Notes under the pieces: generated by a model
Database searches by the model: none
Seen by the model: only the letters and a program-made list of their open reading frames with translations
What the model was told of the DNA's origin: nothing
Program-made: the position numbers and the translations under genes
NCBI RefSeq assembly: GCF_013391105.1
Contig: NZ_CP058335.1
Coordinates: 2,852,001 to 2,916,000 of the forward strand
Source: Natronomonas salina
GTDB taxonomy: Archaea > Halobacteriota > Halobacteria > Halobacteriales > Haloarculaceae
Direction: 5' to 3'
DNA: 64,000 nucleotides
Shown here: one piece after another, positions 49,653 to 58,909 of the stretch
Position numbering within the stretch: the stretch's first letter is position 1
Layout of the letters: each line of letters starts with the position of its first letter

Positions 49653-51971
49653 ATGCGACTCGACCGACGAACGTTCGTGAAGGGTGCGGGCGTGGCCGCC
49701 GGGGCGGCGCTGACGCCCGGGACGGCCGCGGGGCTCATCGACGACGGCATCGACACCGACGGAGGACTCCAGGAGGTCATCGTCGTCTTCGAGGACAACG
49801 ACGATGTCGACGTCCTCGAACGGTTCGACCTCGCCGACGGCTACTACCGGTTCCAGGTGCTGCCCTTCGGCTACACCAGGGCGACCGGCGACCAGATCGA
49901 GCGCATCGCCGCGCTGGACTCGGTCCGGTACGTCGAGAAGAACCGCGAACTGGAGTACCACAACGACGACGCCCGGGAGCTGACAGGCGCCGCGGCGGCC
50001 CAGGAGGACCTCGTCGAGACCGGCGCGGGCGCCCACACGGTCGTCATCGACTCCGGCGTCGACGGCTACCACCCCGACCTGCAGCCGAACCTCCGGAACA
50101 ACTTCCGGTACGTCAACCCGCTGTCGGACGCCGAGGACACGATGTGGGTCGACGTCGGCGCCGGCGACTCCGACGACATCGGCCACGGGACGCACTGCTC
50201 GGGGTCGGTCGCCGGCATCGGCCAGCAGTCCGACGGCCAGTACGCCGGGATGGCCCCCGACGCCGATCTCACGGTCTACTCGGCCGGGCTGACCGTCTAC
50301 ATCCTGAAGATCGCGGGTGCGGTCGACGACATGATCGCGCGCAAGCGGAACGGCGAGTTGGACGTCCAGGTCGTCTCGAACTCCTACGGGCTCGACAACG
50401 ACCACGACTTCAACCCGGTCAGCGCCAGCAACCTCGCGATGTGGGAGGCCTTCGCCTCGGGCATCCTCCCGGTGTTCTCGGCCAGCAACTCCGGCCCCGA
50501 CCACGGGACGCTCAACTACGCGGCGAAGGCGCCGTACGTCCTCGGCGTCGCCGCCACCTTCGACGGCGACTTCGGCCCCGCGAAGCGGCCGACCGACTTC
50601 TCCTCGCGCGGTCGCCCGCCGGCCGACGAGCGGGGCGCGGGCTACGCCGCCGACTACGAGACCGCTTACGACGACAACGAGGGCGCCCACTACGACCGGC
50701 GGCGGGCGCTGCGCAACGTCCGGCGGTTCCACCGCTCCGGGCAGGGCGACGTCGCGGAGGTCGATGCCGACTACGAGACCTCCATCAGCGGGACCGTCAG
50801 CTACGGCGTCGACCCCGCCTACGAGGACCCGATCCAGGACCCCAACTACTTCGAGTGGCAGTCGCCGCCCGGCGCCGGCTACCTGGAGGCGACGGTCACG
50901 TGGCAGCCGCAGGGCCAGGCCATCCAGGTGAAGGTCCACAGGGATAGCGAGGAGGGCACGGTGATCGCCACCGGCAGCGAACTCGTCAACGACGGTGAGT
51001 TCACCTTCGATGCCCCCATCGACGGCGACCGGACCTACGTCTTCGAGGTCGTCGGTGAGTACAACGTCCAGTCGCAGTTCACGATGGAGCTGACGGCCCT
51101 CGAGACGGAGCCGTCGGCGCCGGAGGGACCGTTCGGCATCTACCGGGTCGGCGTCGGCGCTCCCGGAAACGCCGTCATGTCCACGGAGACCCACACGGAC
51201 GTCCTGAAGTACACCGGTCCGACCTACGGGGGCGACGACGGCACCGACCCCTGGTACGGCTCGCTGTCCGGCACCTCGATGTCGTGTCCCGTGACGTCGG
51301 GCATCTGTACGCTCGTGAACGCGGCGTACCGCCGCGAGGCGGGGCACTTCCCGAAACCAATCGACGTCCTCAACATCGTCGAGGCGACGGCCGAGGGCGG
51401 CACCGGCGAGGAACTGGCCGGCCACACCGAGGCGAACATGGGCGCCGGCTTCGTCGACGCGGCGGCCGCCGTCGAACGCGCCCGGGAACTCGGCCGACGG
51501 GCCGGTTCCCGGGGTGACGACGAGACGAAGTCCGACCACCCCCAGCTGTGGAACGCCGTCGACCTCTGCGACCACGGTCGCGGCGTCGCCGTCCCCGACG
51601 TGCAGGGCAACCGGGCCGACGACGGCTCCGTCTTCACGGCCGGCCAGGTGAACCACGTCGAGTTCACGCTCACCGACGCCACCCACCGGCTCTCGCGGGT
51701 CCGCGACGCGATCCCGGCGAGCTGGGAGGTGGTCGCCGGGGACCACGCGGAGGTCGTCGAGGTGTTCGACGCCAAGTACGTCTACTTCGACGTCGACTAC
51801 CATGGCGAGGGCGAGACGACCTTCGGCTACATCGTCGAGGCCCCCTCGGAGACCGGCCAGTACGGCTTCGGGCCCGCGGAGGCCATCGCCGAGGACGGCG
51901 AGTCCTTCGTGCCCATCCCGGACACCGAGGACACGAACGCGGTCGTCGGCCAGGAGCAACCCGACCTCTGA
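49653..51971 (+). CDS. Halolysin-like subtilase with inserted β domain
   Basis: 772 residues from ATG 49653. RLDRRTFVKGAGVAAGAALT is a Tat signal. After a pro-region, the S8 triad is Asp133 (VIDSGVDGYHPDL), His178 (DIGHGTHCSG) and Ser541 (SGTSMSCPVTSGI), with oxyanion Asn278. Between Asn278 and Ser541 about 260 residues stand where most subtilases have fewer than 100; residues about 325-485 (SISGTVSYGVDPAYEDP, ATVTWQPQGQAIQVKVHRDS) look like a PPC-type β sandwich nested in the catalytic domain. A second β region follows the catalytic domain (about 640-750). Secreted protease of an active, salt-adapted type. Confidence 0.9.
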   Translation: MRLDRRTFVKGAGVAAGAALTPGTAAGLIDDGIDTDGGLQEVIVVFEDNDDVDVLERFDLADGYYRFQVLPFGYTRATGDQIERIAALDSVRYVEKNRELEYHNDDARELTGAAAAQEDLVETGAGAHTVVIDSGVDGYHPDLQPNLRNNFRYVNPLSDAEDTMWVDVGAGDSDDIGHGTHCSGSVAGIGQQSDGQYAGMAPDADLTVYSAGLTVYILKIAGAVDDMIARKRNGELDVQVVSNSYGLDNDHDFNPVSASNLAMWEAFASGILPVFSASNSGPDHGTLNYAAKAPYVLGVAATFDGDFGPAKRPTDFSSRGRPPADERGAGYAADYETAYDDNEGAHYDRRRALRNVRRFHRSGQGDVAEVDADYETSISGTVSYGVDPAYEDPIQDPNYFEWQSPPGAGYLEATVTWQPQGQAIQVKVHRDSEEGTVIATGSELVNDGEFTFDAPIDGDRTYVFEVVGEYNVQSQFTMELTALETEPSAPEGPFGIYRVGVGAPGNAVMSTETHTDVLKYTGPTYGGDDGTDPWYGSLSGTSMSCPVTSGICTLVNAAYRREAGHFPKPIDVLNIVEATAEGGTGEELAGHTEANMGAGFVDAAAAVERARELGRRAGSRGDDETKSDHPQLWNAVDLCDHGRGVAVPDVQGNRADDGSVFTAGQVNHVEFTLTDATHRLSRVRDAIPASWEVVAGDHAEVVEVFDAKYVYFDVDYHGEGETTFGYIVEAPSETGQYGFGPAEAIAEDGESFVPIPDTEDTNAVVGQEQPDL

Positions 51972-52020
51972 ACTCCGTCCGGGTCGGTCCCCGTTCGGGC
52001 GCCGCAATCGGCGACCGGGG

Positions 52021-53493
52021 TCAGAACCGGCGGCGCCGCGCCGTCGACCCCGACCGGAGCTCCTCGAGGGAGACCGGCCGGACGTACGGCCCGGACCGCT
52101 CGCGGTGCCACCACCGCCCAGTCTCGCGTCGCTCCTCGGGCGTCGTGTACCGGTAGCGGTACCGCACCGCCCGGACGTGCGTCGGGGGCTCCTCGGGGAA
52201 CGGGTCGTCCTTCAGCAGCGACCGCACCGCCTCGTCACCTTCCAGCAGCTTCTCGAGCAGCCGCGAGAACCACGGGTGGCGGTGCGGCGTCGAGGACATG
52301 GCGGCGAACCACAGCTGCCAGTCCAGCCGGAGGTGGTACGGCGCCAGCTGCGGCGGCCGGCGCCCGGGGTCGGTCGGCTTCCCCGGGAAGGTGTAGGTCT
52401 CCCACTCGGGGTCGTCCTCGGGGTCGTCGCGGGTGCCCTGGATCACGACCTCGTAGCGCTCGCGGGTGACGCGGCCGAAGGCGCCGTAGCTGTTGACGAG
52501 GTGCAGCGGGTCGAAGGAGGTGTTCATCACCTGCGAGGTCGAGAGCATGTTGCGGGTGGGCTCGACACTCTTGTAGACGACAACGGCAGCGACCAGCAGC
52601 GCGAGCGCCTGGAGGTACGTCGGCGTCGGCGCGACCGCGGGCGTCGTCGCCGGGAGCACCGACTGGACCACGCCGTCGCCGAACGTCGGAATGGCGAGGA
52701 CGAGCGTCAGCGCGTTCAGCCACGAGAAGTTCCCGGTGAGCATCAGCCACAGCTGGAAGCCGACCGTCGCGAGCCCCGCCGCGGCGGCCCAGGGCTGCGG
52801 CGCGAAGTAGAGGAACGGCACCGCCAGCTCGACGACGTGGTTGCCCAGCGTCTCGACGCGGTGGAACCGGTCGGGGAGGTGGTGGGCGTGCCACGACAGC
52901 GGGTTCGGGATCGGCTGGGTCTCGTAGTGGTAGTCCATGCACGTCAGCTCGCGCCAGCAGTCGTCGCCGCGGAGCTTGATGAGCCCCGCGCCGAACATGT
53001 TGCGGAACAGCACCCACTTCAACAGGAGGATCACGACGAACGGCGGGCCGGCGTCGCCGGCGCCGAGGAACACCGCGAGGAAGCCGGTCTCCAGCAGCAT
53101 CGACTCCCAGCCGTAGCCGTAGAACGTCTGGCCGGCGTTGACGAACGAGAGGTAGAGCAGCCACAGCAGCGCCCACAGGGCCATCGAGGCGGGGACGGCG
53201 AGCGCGTCGGGCAACCAGTAGGGGACCGCGAGGACGGCCAGCGCCGAGAGGCCGACGCCGGTCCAGGCGGTGACGGCGACCGCGCGGTCGTCGGGGACGA
53301 GGTGGAAGAGGCTGGGTCGCTCCCGGAAGTCCCACCGCTCGCGGTAGTTCTCGATCGGCAGCAGCCCGTCCTCGCCGGCCAGCGGGCGGAACTGCGTCGC
53401 CGCGACGAGGAACCCCAGGAGGTAGATGAGCGCGAGCCCCCGCTGGAAGGCGAAGCGGGCGAGCCAGTAGCTCTCGGCCCAGGGTAGCTCCAT
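52021..53493 (-). CDS. Lipase maturation factor-like membrane protein
   Basis: 490 residues. The N-terminal membrane part (FQRGLALIYLLGFLVAATQF; LLYLSFVNAGQTFYGYGWES) contains the conserved KWVLFRNMFGAGLIKLRGDD and CMDYHYETQPIPNPLSWHAH motifs of the LMF1 family, and the C-terminal soluble region (DPLHLVNSYGAFGRVTRERY) follows. In animals LMF1 helps lipases fold in the ER; archaeal members have no proven role. The short gap to the secreted protease (49 bases, convergent) suggests no co-transcription. Confidence 0.9.
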   Translation of the reverse strand: MELPWAESYWLARFAFQRGLALIYLLGFLVAATQFRPLAGEDGLLPIENYRERWDFRERPSLFHLVPDDRAVAVTAWTGVGLSALAVLAVPYWLPDALAVPASMALWALLWLLYLSFVNAGQTFYGYGWESMLLETGFLAVFLGAGDAGPPFVVILLLKWVLFRNMFGAGLIKLRGDDCWRELTCMDYHYETQPIPNPLSWHAHHLPDRFHRVETLGNHVVELAVPFLYFAPQPWAAAAGLATVGFQLWLMLTGNFSWLNALTLVLAIPTFGDGVVQSVLPATTPAVAPTPTYLQALALLVAAVVVYKSVEPTRNMLSTSQVMNTSFDPLHLVNSYGAFGRVTRERYEVVIQGTRDDPEDDPEWETYTFPGKPTDPGRRPPQLAPYHLRLDWQLWFAAMSSTPHRHPWFSRLLEKLLEGDEAVRSLLKDDPFPEEPPTHVRAVRYRYRYTTPEERRETGRWWHRERSGPYVRPVSLEELRSGSTARRRRF

Positions 53494-53576
53494 GTCCGCG
53501 GGTAACTCCCCGGACCCCCAAATCAGTGGGGGACGCCGCCGTCGGCGTGCGGACAGCCGTCAGCCCGGTCCTTCCG

Positions 53577-53762
53577 TCAGGCCTCCCGGACGTCGACGTC
53601 GAGTTCGGTCCAGATGCCGGCGCCGAGACCGACCGCTCCGGCCAGTGCGAGGGCGGCGCCGGCCAGCCAGGGTAGCGACCCGGTCGCGACCAGCGCCGTC
53701 AGCCACAGCCCCGCGACCAGGGCGAGGCCGCCGGCGGTGATCAGTTCGGCGAACCGCTCCAT
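53577..53762 (-). CDS. Small two-pass membrane protein (61 aa)
   Basis: 61 residues: ITAGGLALVAGLWLTALVAT and LPWLAGAALALAGAVGLGAG are two membrane helices, then an acidic tail WTELDVDVREA. No named family is recognised. It is 83 bases upstream of the lipase-maturation-factor-like gene on the same strand. Confidence 0.6.
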   Translation of the reverse strand: MERFAELITAGGLALVAGLWLTALVATGSLPWLAGAALALAGAVGLGAGIWTELDVDVREA

Positions 53763-53882
53763 GCGGGGTCGTTTCGGCGGGCGAAGGTTTCAGTCCAGGG
53801 GATGGACGGACCGCGGCGCTCCGCCACCGAGCCTCTATTCTGAGGGTTTCGCGTCGGCTACCGTCGATCTGTGGCCGGTAAG

Positions 53883-53899
53883 CTGCAAAAAGTTAAACC
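53883..53899 (+). promoter_or_regulatory. Promoter element of DUF445 paralogue 1
   Basis: CTGCAAAAAGTTAAACC differs by two bases from the 17-mer found before paralogues 2 and 3. The AAAAAGTTAAA core looks like a strong BRE/TATA. 72 bases separate it from the ATG, so the gene would have a leader of about 50 nt rather than being leaderless. Confidence 0.75.
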
Positions 53900-53971
53900 T
53901 GAACCGAGTGATGTGTTTGCACGACCCACGGCGTATCGTCTCCGACCGAACTCCCCGCACCTCCACACGAG

Positions 53972-55348
53972 ATGAACATCGCTTTCGCCCTGCTCGTCGA
54001 GACGGCCGCAGCGATCGGCGTCGCGTCGACGCTTCGAGCACTCCCCGCGGTCGCGGCCATCGGCGGCGACCTCTTCGGCTGGTGGGAGTGGCGACTGCTG
54101 TTGATCCCGCCGATCACCGGCATCATCGGGTACATCACCAACTACGTCGCCATCTACATGCTGTTCCACCCGCTGCGGTTCAAGGGGTTCGACGTCCCCG
54201 GCATGGAGAAGCTGACCGTGAACTCGCCGTACCGCATCCGGCAGATACCGGGAATGCTGGAGGGCCGCGTCGGCTGGCAGGGTATCATCCCCTCGAAGGC
54301 CCGTAAGATGGGCAGCATCAACGTCGACACGGCGATCGGGAAGATCACCACGCAGACCGAGATCTTCCAGGAACTCGACCCCGACCTCCTGGCCGACCAC
54401 ATCTACGAGTCCGCGGGCGACGACATCAAGGAGATGGTCGTCGAGACGATCCGCGAGCAGAACCCCGAGCTGTGGGACGACGCCCCCGAGCAGGTCCACG
54501 ACGCGGTCCGCTCGCAGGTGGACGACCAGCTCCCGGAGATCATCCAGCACATCACCGAGCACATCGGCGAGCACGTCGACGAGCTGTTCGACACGAAGAT
54601 GATGGTCATCGAGCACCTCGACGAGCACCCCGAACACGTCAACGAGATCTTCCTGGAGACCGGCGACAAGGAGTTCGACTTCATCGTCAACTCTGGGTTC
54701 TACTTCGGCACGCTGCTCGGCATCTTCTCCATCCCCGCGTACGTCATCATCGGTTCCTGGTGGGTCCTGCCGCTGTTCGGCGTCTTCGTCGGCTATACGA
54801 CCAACTGGCTGGCGCTGAAGATGATCTTCCGGCCGCTGCAGCGTCACGATATCGGGCCGTTCACGCTGCAGGGCATCTTCCTGCGACGGCAGGACGTCGC
54901 CAGCGAGACGTACGCCGAGATCGTCGCCCGGGAGATCATCACCCTCGAGAACATCGCCGACAACCTCATGTACGGGCCGAATTCCGACCGCACCCGACAG
55001 CTGATCAGGGAGGACCTCCGCGAGTCAATCGACGACATGTTCGGGGCGGACTCGCCGGTCGTCCGGGTCCTCGGCGGCACCGAGGAGTACGAGGCCGTCC
55101 GGGACGAAGTCGCGGAGAACGGCGTCGAGTACGCGGTCTCGCCGCTCCAGGAGCCCGAGATAAACGAGGCGCGGCGGAGCGCCATCGAGCGGTTGCTCGC
55201 CAGTCGGATGAAGGAGCTCCCGCCGGACGAGTTCGCGCACATGCTGCGGTCGGCGTTCAAGGAGGACGAGTGGCTGCTCATCGCCTGCGGGGCCGCGCTG
55301 GGGTTCGTCGCCGGCTGGATCCAGTTGCTCGTCGTGACCACGGTGTGA
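53972..55348 (+). CDS. DUF445 membrane protein, paralogue 1
   Basis: 458 residues. A membrane hairpin near residues 35-65 (RLLLIPPITGIIGYITNYVA) is followed by GWQGIIPSKARKMGSINVD and a long amphipathic region, another pair of helices near 240-290 (WWVLPLFGVFVGYTTNWLAL) and a C-terminal helix (GAALGFVAGWIQLLVVTTV). The duplicated P(I/L)xGxxxGYxTNxxA motif is the DUF445/YheB signature. The role is unknown; bacterial members localise to the envelope. It is the first of three tandem copies, each with its own promoter. Confidence 0.92.
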   Translation: MNIAFALLVETAAAIGVASTLRALPAVAAIGGDLFGWWEWRLLLIPPITGIIGYITNYVAIYMLFHPLRFKGFDVPGMEKLTVNSPYRIRQIPGMLEGRVGWQGIIPSKARKMGSINVDTAIGKITTQTEIFQELDPDLLADHIYESAGDDIKEMVVETIREQNPELWDDAPEQVHDAVRSQVDDQLPEIIQHITEHIGEHVDELFDTKMMVIEHLDEHPEHVNEIFLETGDKEFDFIVNSGFYFGTLLGIFSIPAYVIIGSWWVLPLFGVFVGYTTNWLALKMIFRPLQRHDIGPFTLQGIFLRRQDVASETYAEIVAREIITLENIADNLMYGPNSDRTRQLIREDLRESIDDMFGADSPVVRVLGGTEEYEAVRDEVAENGVEYAVSPLQEPEINEARRSAIERLLASRMKELPPDEFAHMLRSAFKEDEWLLIACGAALGFVAGWIQLLVVTTV

Positions 55349-55386
55349 CCCGCGGCGTCGCGTCACCTCGACGCTAGCCGATGGAG

Positions 55387-55400
55387 CTTGCAAATGCAAG
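55387..55400. promoter_or_regulatory. Inverted repeat CTTGCA-AA-TGCAAG
   Basis: A perfect 6-bp inverted repeat with a two-base centre, 30 bases before the promoter element of DUF445 paralogue 2 and 39 bases after the stop of paralogue 1. It may be an operator for the second gene or a structure at the end of the first transcript; not found before paralogues 1 or 3. Confidence 0.45.
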
Positions 55401-55429
55401 TGCCTAGGCGCCGTATAACTCCTGGATGG

Positions 55430-55446
55430 CTGTAAAAAGTTAAATC
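55430..55446 (+). promoter_or_regulatory. Promoter element of DUF445 paralogue 2
   Basis: CTGTAAAAAGTTAAATC, identical to the copy before paralogue 3. The start codon is 90 bases away, implying a 5' leader of about 65-70 nt. Confidence 0.8.
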
Positions 55447-55536
55447 GGATTATGTGATACGTGTACACAGGACCCGTCGTGTCGTCCCGGGCCGTTCCGC
55501 GTCCCGAACCGACCCCCAGAACACCCTCATGTTCAG

Positions 55537-56895
55537 ATGAATTCCGCGTTCGTCATCGTCGCCTCGTTGACCCACGTCGTCGAGTCGCTCCCCGAAACCG
55601 TCGCTGCCACCGGTGGCCTCCTGAGCTGGTGGGAGTGGAGTCTGCTGTTGATCCCGCCGATCACCGGCATCATCGGGTACATCACCAACTACGCCGCCAT
55701 CTACATGCTGTTCCACCCGCTGCGCTTCAAGGGCGTCGACGTGCCGGGGATGGAGCACATTACGGCGAACTCGCCGTACCGCATCCGGCAGATCCCCGGG
55801 ATGCTGCAGGGCCGGGCCGGCTGGCAGGGGATCATCCCCTCGAAGGCCCGCAAGATGGGCAGCATCAACGTCGACAGCGCGCTCTCACAGCTCGCCACCC
55901 AGGAGGAGGTCTACGAGGAGTTCGACCCCGACCGCCTCGCCGAGTACATCCACGAGAACTCCGGCGAGGAGATCCGGGGGATGGTCATCGAGACGATCCG
56001 CGAGCAGAACCCCGAGCTGTGGGACAACGCCCCCGAGCAGGCCCGCGAGGTGATCCGACAGCGCGTCGACGACCAGCTCCCGGAGATCATCCGGCACATC
56101 ACCCAGCGAATCGGCGAGAACGTCGACGAACTCCTCGACATCAAGATGATGGTCATCGACCACTTCGAGGAGAACCCCGGCGACATGAACGCGATCTTCC
56201 TGGAGACCGGCGACAAGGAGTTCGACTTCATCATCAACTCCGGATTCTACGTCGGGACGCTCCTGGGCATCTTCGCCATCCCGATGTACGTCTTCATCGG
56301 TACGTGGTGGGTCCTCCCTATCTTCGGTGTCTTCGTCGGCTACGCGACCAACTGGCTGGCGCTGAAGATGATCTTCCGGCCGAAGCAGCGCCGCGAGATC
56401 GGGCCATTTACGCTCCACGGGATCTTCCTGCGACGGCAGGACAAGGCCGCCGAGACGTACGCGCGTATCGTCGCCAACCGCGTCCTGACCCTCGAGAACA
56501 TCGCCGACAACCTGATGAACGGTCCCAAGTCGGACCGGACGAAGAAGATGATCAAGGAGGACCTCAAGGACTCCATCGACGACATGTTCGGCCCCGGCTC
56601 GCCCGTCGTCCGGATGATGGGCGGCACCGAGGAGTACGAGGACATCCGCGACCGGATCGCCGAGGACAGCGTCGAGTACGCCGTCGAGCCGATGCAGGAC
56701 GACGAGATCCACGAGGAGCGACGCGGGGCCATCCAGAACCTCCTCGCCGGTCGGATGAAGGAGCTCCCCCCCGCCCAGTACACGGTGATGCTGCGGTCGG
56801 CGTTCAAGGAGGACGAGTGGCTGCTCATCGCGATGGGAGCGGCCCTCGGGTTCGTCGCCGGCTGGATCCAGCTGCTCGTCGTCAACGCGGTCTGA
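55537..56895 (+). CDS. DUF445 membrane protein, paralogue 2
   Basis: 452 residues, very close to paralogue 1 throughout (SLLLIPPITGIIGYITNYAA; GWQGIIPSKARKMGSINVDS; GDKEFDFIINSGFYVGTLLG; VFVGYATNWLALKMIFRPKQ). Differences concentrate in the first 25 residues, which precede the conserved membrane part. This points to a fairly recent tandem duplication with separate promoters. The paralogues may form homo- or hetero-oligomers (inference). Confidence 0.92.
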   Translation: MNSAFVIVASLTHVVESLPETVAATGGLLSWWEWSLLLIPPITGIIGYITNYAAIYMLFHPLRFKGVDVPGMEHITANSPYRIRQIPGMLQGRAGWQGIIPSKARKMGSINVDSALSQLATQEEVYEEFDPDRLAEYIHENSGEEIRGMVIETIREQNPELWDNAPEQAREVIRQRVDDQLPEIIRHITQRIGENVDELLDIKMMVIDHFEENPGDMNAIFLETGDKEFDFIINSGFYVGTLLGIFAIPMYVFIGTWWVLPIFGVFVGYATNWLALKMIFRPKQRREIGPFTLHGIFLRRQDKAAETYARIVANRVLTLENIADNLMNGPKSDRTKKMIKEDLKDSIDDMFGPGSPVVRMMGGTEEYEDIRDRIAEDSVEYAVEPMQDDEIHEERRGAIQNLLAGRMKELPPAQYTVMLRSAFKEDEWLLIAMGAALGFVAGWIQLLVVNAV

Positions 56896-57214
56896 GTCCC
56901 GCTCACCGCTGCGATGCCGGAGGGTGACCGGCCATCGACTCTCAGCGTCACCACGCCTCACTTTCTCTGCCCATCGTCGTCGTCGTCGGTCCCCGGTTCG
57001 TCGACCCCGGCTACCGGGGTGCTCCGTTCGGCGATCGCAGCTCTCCGGTCGACCGGCGACCACCCCGGAAATCCGCCAGCGGGCTCGACGGCGGGAGAAT
57101 CTCGCCTGTCTGTAAAAAGTTAAATCAGTTCTCTCGGGAAACAACAGATACCACTTCGGTGACCGCCGGTCGACGGCCGGGCTGCGGCGGCTCACTGGCG
57201 CGCCCCAACACAGC
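56896..57214. other. Intergenic region before DUF445 paralogue 3
   Basis: 319 bases. Bases 56896-57100 hold no gene that I can support: open frames here lack promoter and family similarity and are probably chance GC-rich frames. The right end has the promoter element (57110-57126) and an 88-base leader. Confidence 0.65.
57110..57126 (+). promoter_or_regulatory. Promoter element of DUF445 paralogue 3
   Basis: CTGTAAAAAGTTAAATC, identical to 55430-55446; the ATG follows 88 bases later. Sequences between element and ATG are not alike among the three genes, so the promoter alone seems conserved. Confidence 0.8.
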
Positions 57215-58573
57215 ATGACCCCACTGTTCGTCCTCGCGACGGGACTCGCGTTCGCCGGCGAGTGGGGGGTCCGGCTCTCGTCGATCGTCACCGACTACGT
57301 CCCCTGGTTCGAGTGGCGGCTGCTGTTGATCCCGCCGATCACCGGCATCATCGGCTACCTCACCAACTGGGTCGCCATCCGGATGCTGTTCTACCCCCTC
57401 GGATTCCGGGGGGTCGACGTGCCGGGGATGGAGCAGCTCACGGCCAACCTCCCCTACCGGATCCGGCAGATCCCGGGGATGATGGAGGGAAAACTCGGCT
57501 GGCAGGGGATCATCCCCTCGCGAGCCCGGAAGATGGGCAGCATCTCCGTCGACACCGGCATCACCCGCATCGCCAGCCAGCGGGAGTTCTACGAGACGTT
57601 CGACCCCGAGATCATCGCCGAGCACATCGTCTCGACCTCCGAGGAGGCGATCCACGACCTCGTCGAGGAGATCGTCCGCGAGCAGAACCCCGAGCTGTGG
57701 GTGAACTCGTCGACGCTCGTCCGGCAGCTGATGCACGCCCGCATCAGCGACCAGCTCCCCTCGGTCACCCGGCGTATCACCCACCGGATCGGCGAGAACG
57801 TCGACGACCTCCTGGACATCAAGATGATGGTCATCGAGGACCTCGGCGAGAACCCCGAGCTGCTCAACCGCATCTTCCTTGAGACCGGGGACCGGGAGTT
57901 CACGTTCCTCGTCCGGTCGGGCTTCTACTTCGGCACGCTGCTCGGCTGCATCTCAGTCCCCCTCTTCGTCTTCATCGACCGGTGGTGGGTGCTGCCGGTC
58001 GCGGGCGTCTTCGTCGGGTACGCGACCAACTGGCTGGCGCTGAAGATGATCTTCCGGCCGATGCACCCCATCGACGTCGGCCCCTTCACGTTCCAGGGCA
58101 TCTTCCTGAGCCGGCAGGACGAGGCCGCCGAGACGTACGCGGAGATCGTCTCCGAGGAGATCCTCACCCTCGAGAACATCGCCGAGAACCTGCTGTCCGG
58201 GCCGAACGCCGACCGGACGCGCCGGATGATCAAGGAGGAACTCGCGGAGGCCATCGACCGGTCGGCCGGCCTCGCGGGCCCCATCGTCCGCATGACCGCC
58301 GGGGCCTCGCAGTACGAGTCCATCCGCCAGGAGATCGCGGACCGCGGCGTCGACTACGCCGTCGAGCCGATGCAGGACCGGACGATCAACGAGCGGCGCA
58401 GCGGGGCGATCCGGGAGCTGATGGCCCGCCGGATGAAGGAGATGCCGGCCGCGGACTTCGCGACGATGCTCCGGGCAGCGTTCAAGGAGGACGAGTGGTT
58501 GCTCATCGCTGTTGGTGCGGCACTGGGGTTCGTCGCCGGCTGGGTCCAGTTACTCGTCGTGACGGCCGTCTGA
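57215..58573 (+). CDS. DUF445 membrane protein, paralogue 3
   Basis: 452 residues. More divergent than copies 1 and 2: YLTNWVAIRMLFYPLGFRGV in the first hairpin, IIPSRARKMGSISVDTGITR, and a DRSAGLAGPIVRMTAGASQY segment. It keeps both GYxTNW motifs and the C-terminal helix (GAALGFVAGWVQLLVVTAV). It is probably the oldest split of the three. Confidence 0.92.
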   Translation: MTPLFVLATGLAFAGEWGVRLSSIVTDYVPWFEWRLLLIPPITGIIGYLTNWVAIRMLFYPLGFRGVDVPGMEQLTANLPYRIRQIPGMMEGKLGWQGIIPSRARKMGSISVDTGITRIASQREFYETFDPEIIAEHIVSTSEEAIHDLVEEIVREQNPELWVNSSTLVRQLMHARISDQLPSVTRRITHRIGENVDDLLDIKMMVIEDLGENPELLNRIFLETGDREFTFLVRSGFYFGTLLGCISVPLFVFIDRWWVLPVAGVFVGYATNWLALKMIFRPMHPIDVGPFTFQGIFLSRQDEAAETYAEIVSEEILTLENIAENLLSGPNADRTRRMIKEELAEAIDRSAGLAGPIVRMTAGASQYESIRQEIADRGVDYAVEPMQDRTINERRSGAIRELMARRMKEMPAADFATMLRAAFKEDEWLLIAVGAALGFVAGWVQLLVVTAV

Positions 58574-58601
58574 GCCGGCGACGGCGCAGCGGTCCGTCGG
58601 G

Positions 58602-58787
58602 TCAGGGCCGCCGGTCGGTCGGCGAGCCGTCCTCGCGGTGGCTCAGCCGCTCGGCGATGGCGGCCGGCACCGGCGTCCGGCAGTACTGGCAGTACCACGA
58701 CCGCCCCGTGTGTCGCGACTCCCGTATCAGCTCGTCGCCGGAGCCCAGCGTCGCCCCGCACCCGTCGCAGGTGTAGCTCGTCGCCAT
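58602..58787 (-). CDS. Small zinc-ribbon protein (61 aa)
   Basis: 61 residues from ATG 58787: YTCDGCGATLGSGDELIRES, then YCQYCRTPVP. Two CxxC pairs about 22 residues apart form a treble-clef or ribbon-type zinc site. The tail is disordered. Upstream ATG codons would add residues without conservation. Haloarchaeal mini zinc-finger proteins are often regulators or protein-binding adaptors. It is divergent from another mini zinc protein at 58910. Confidence 0.75.
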   Translation of the reverse strand: MATSYTCDGCGATLGSGDELIRESRHTGRSWYCQYCRTPVPAAIAERLSHREDGSPTDRRP

Positions 58788-58909
58788 ACTGCAGGCTACG
58801 CGTTCGACGCCATATCGTTGTCGCCGGGCCCGGGTCGTAAGCGCTGGCCGTCCATCAGGGCTCGGAGCGCCCTCCGACACTCTCTTCCGGCTCCGTGCCA
58901 ATAGGTACC

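Noticed and set aside
48813-52007. A 1064-codon minus-strand frame spanning the DJ-1 gene and the subtilase
   Set aside because: Only its end (48813-49493) encodes a known protein; the rest lies antisense to the subtilase with its catalytic triad.
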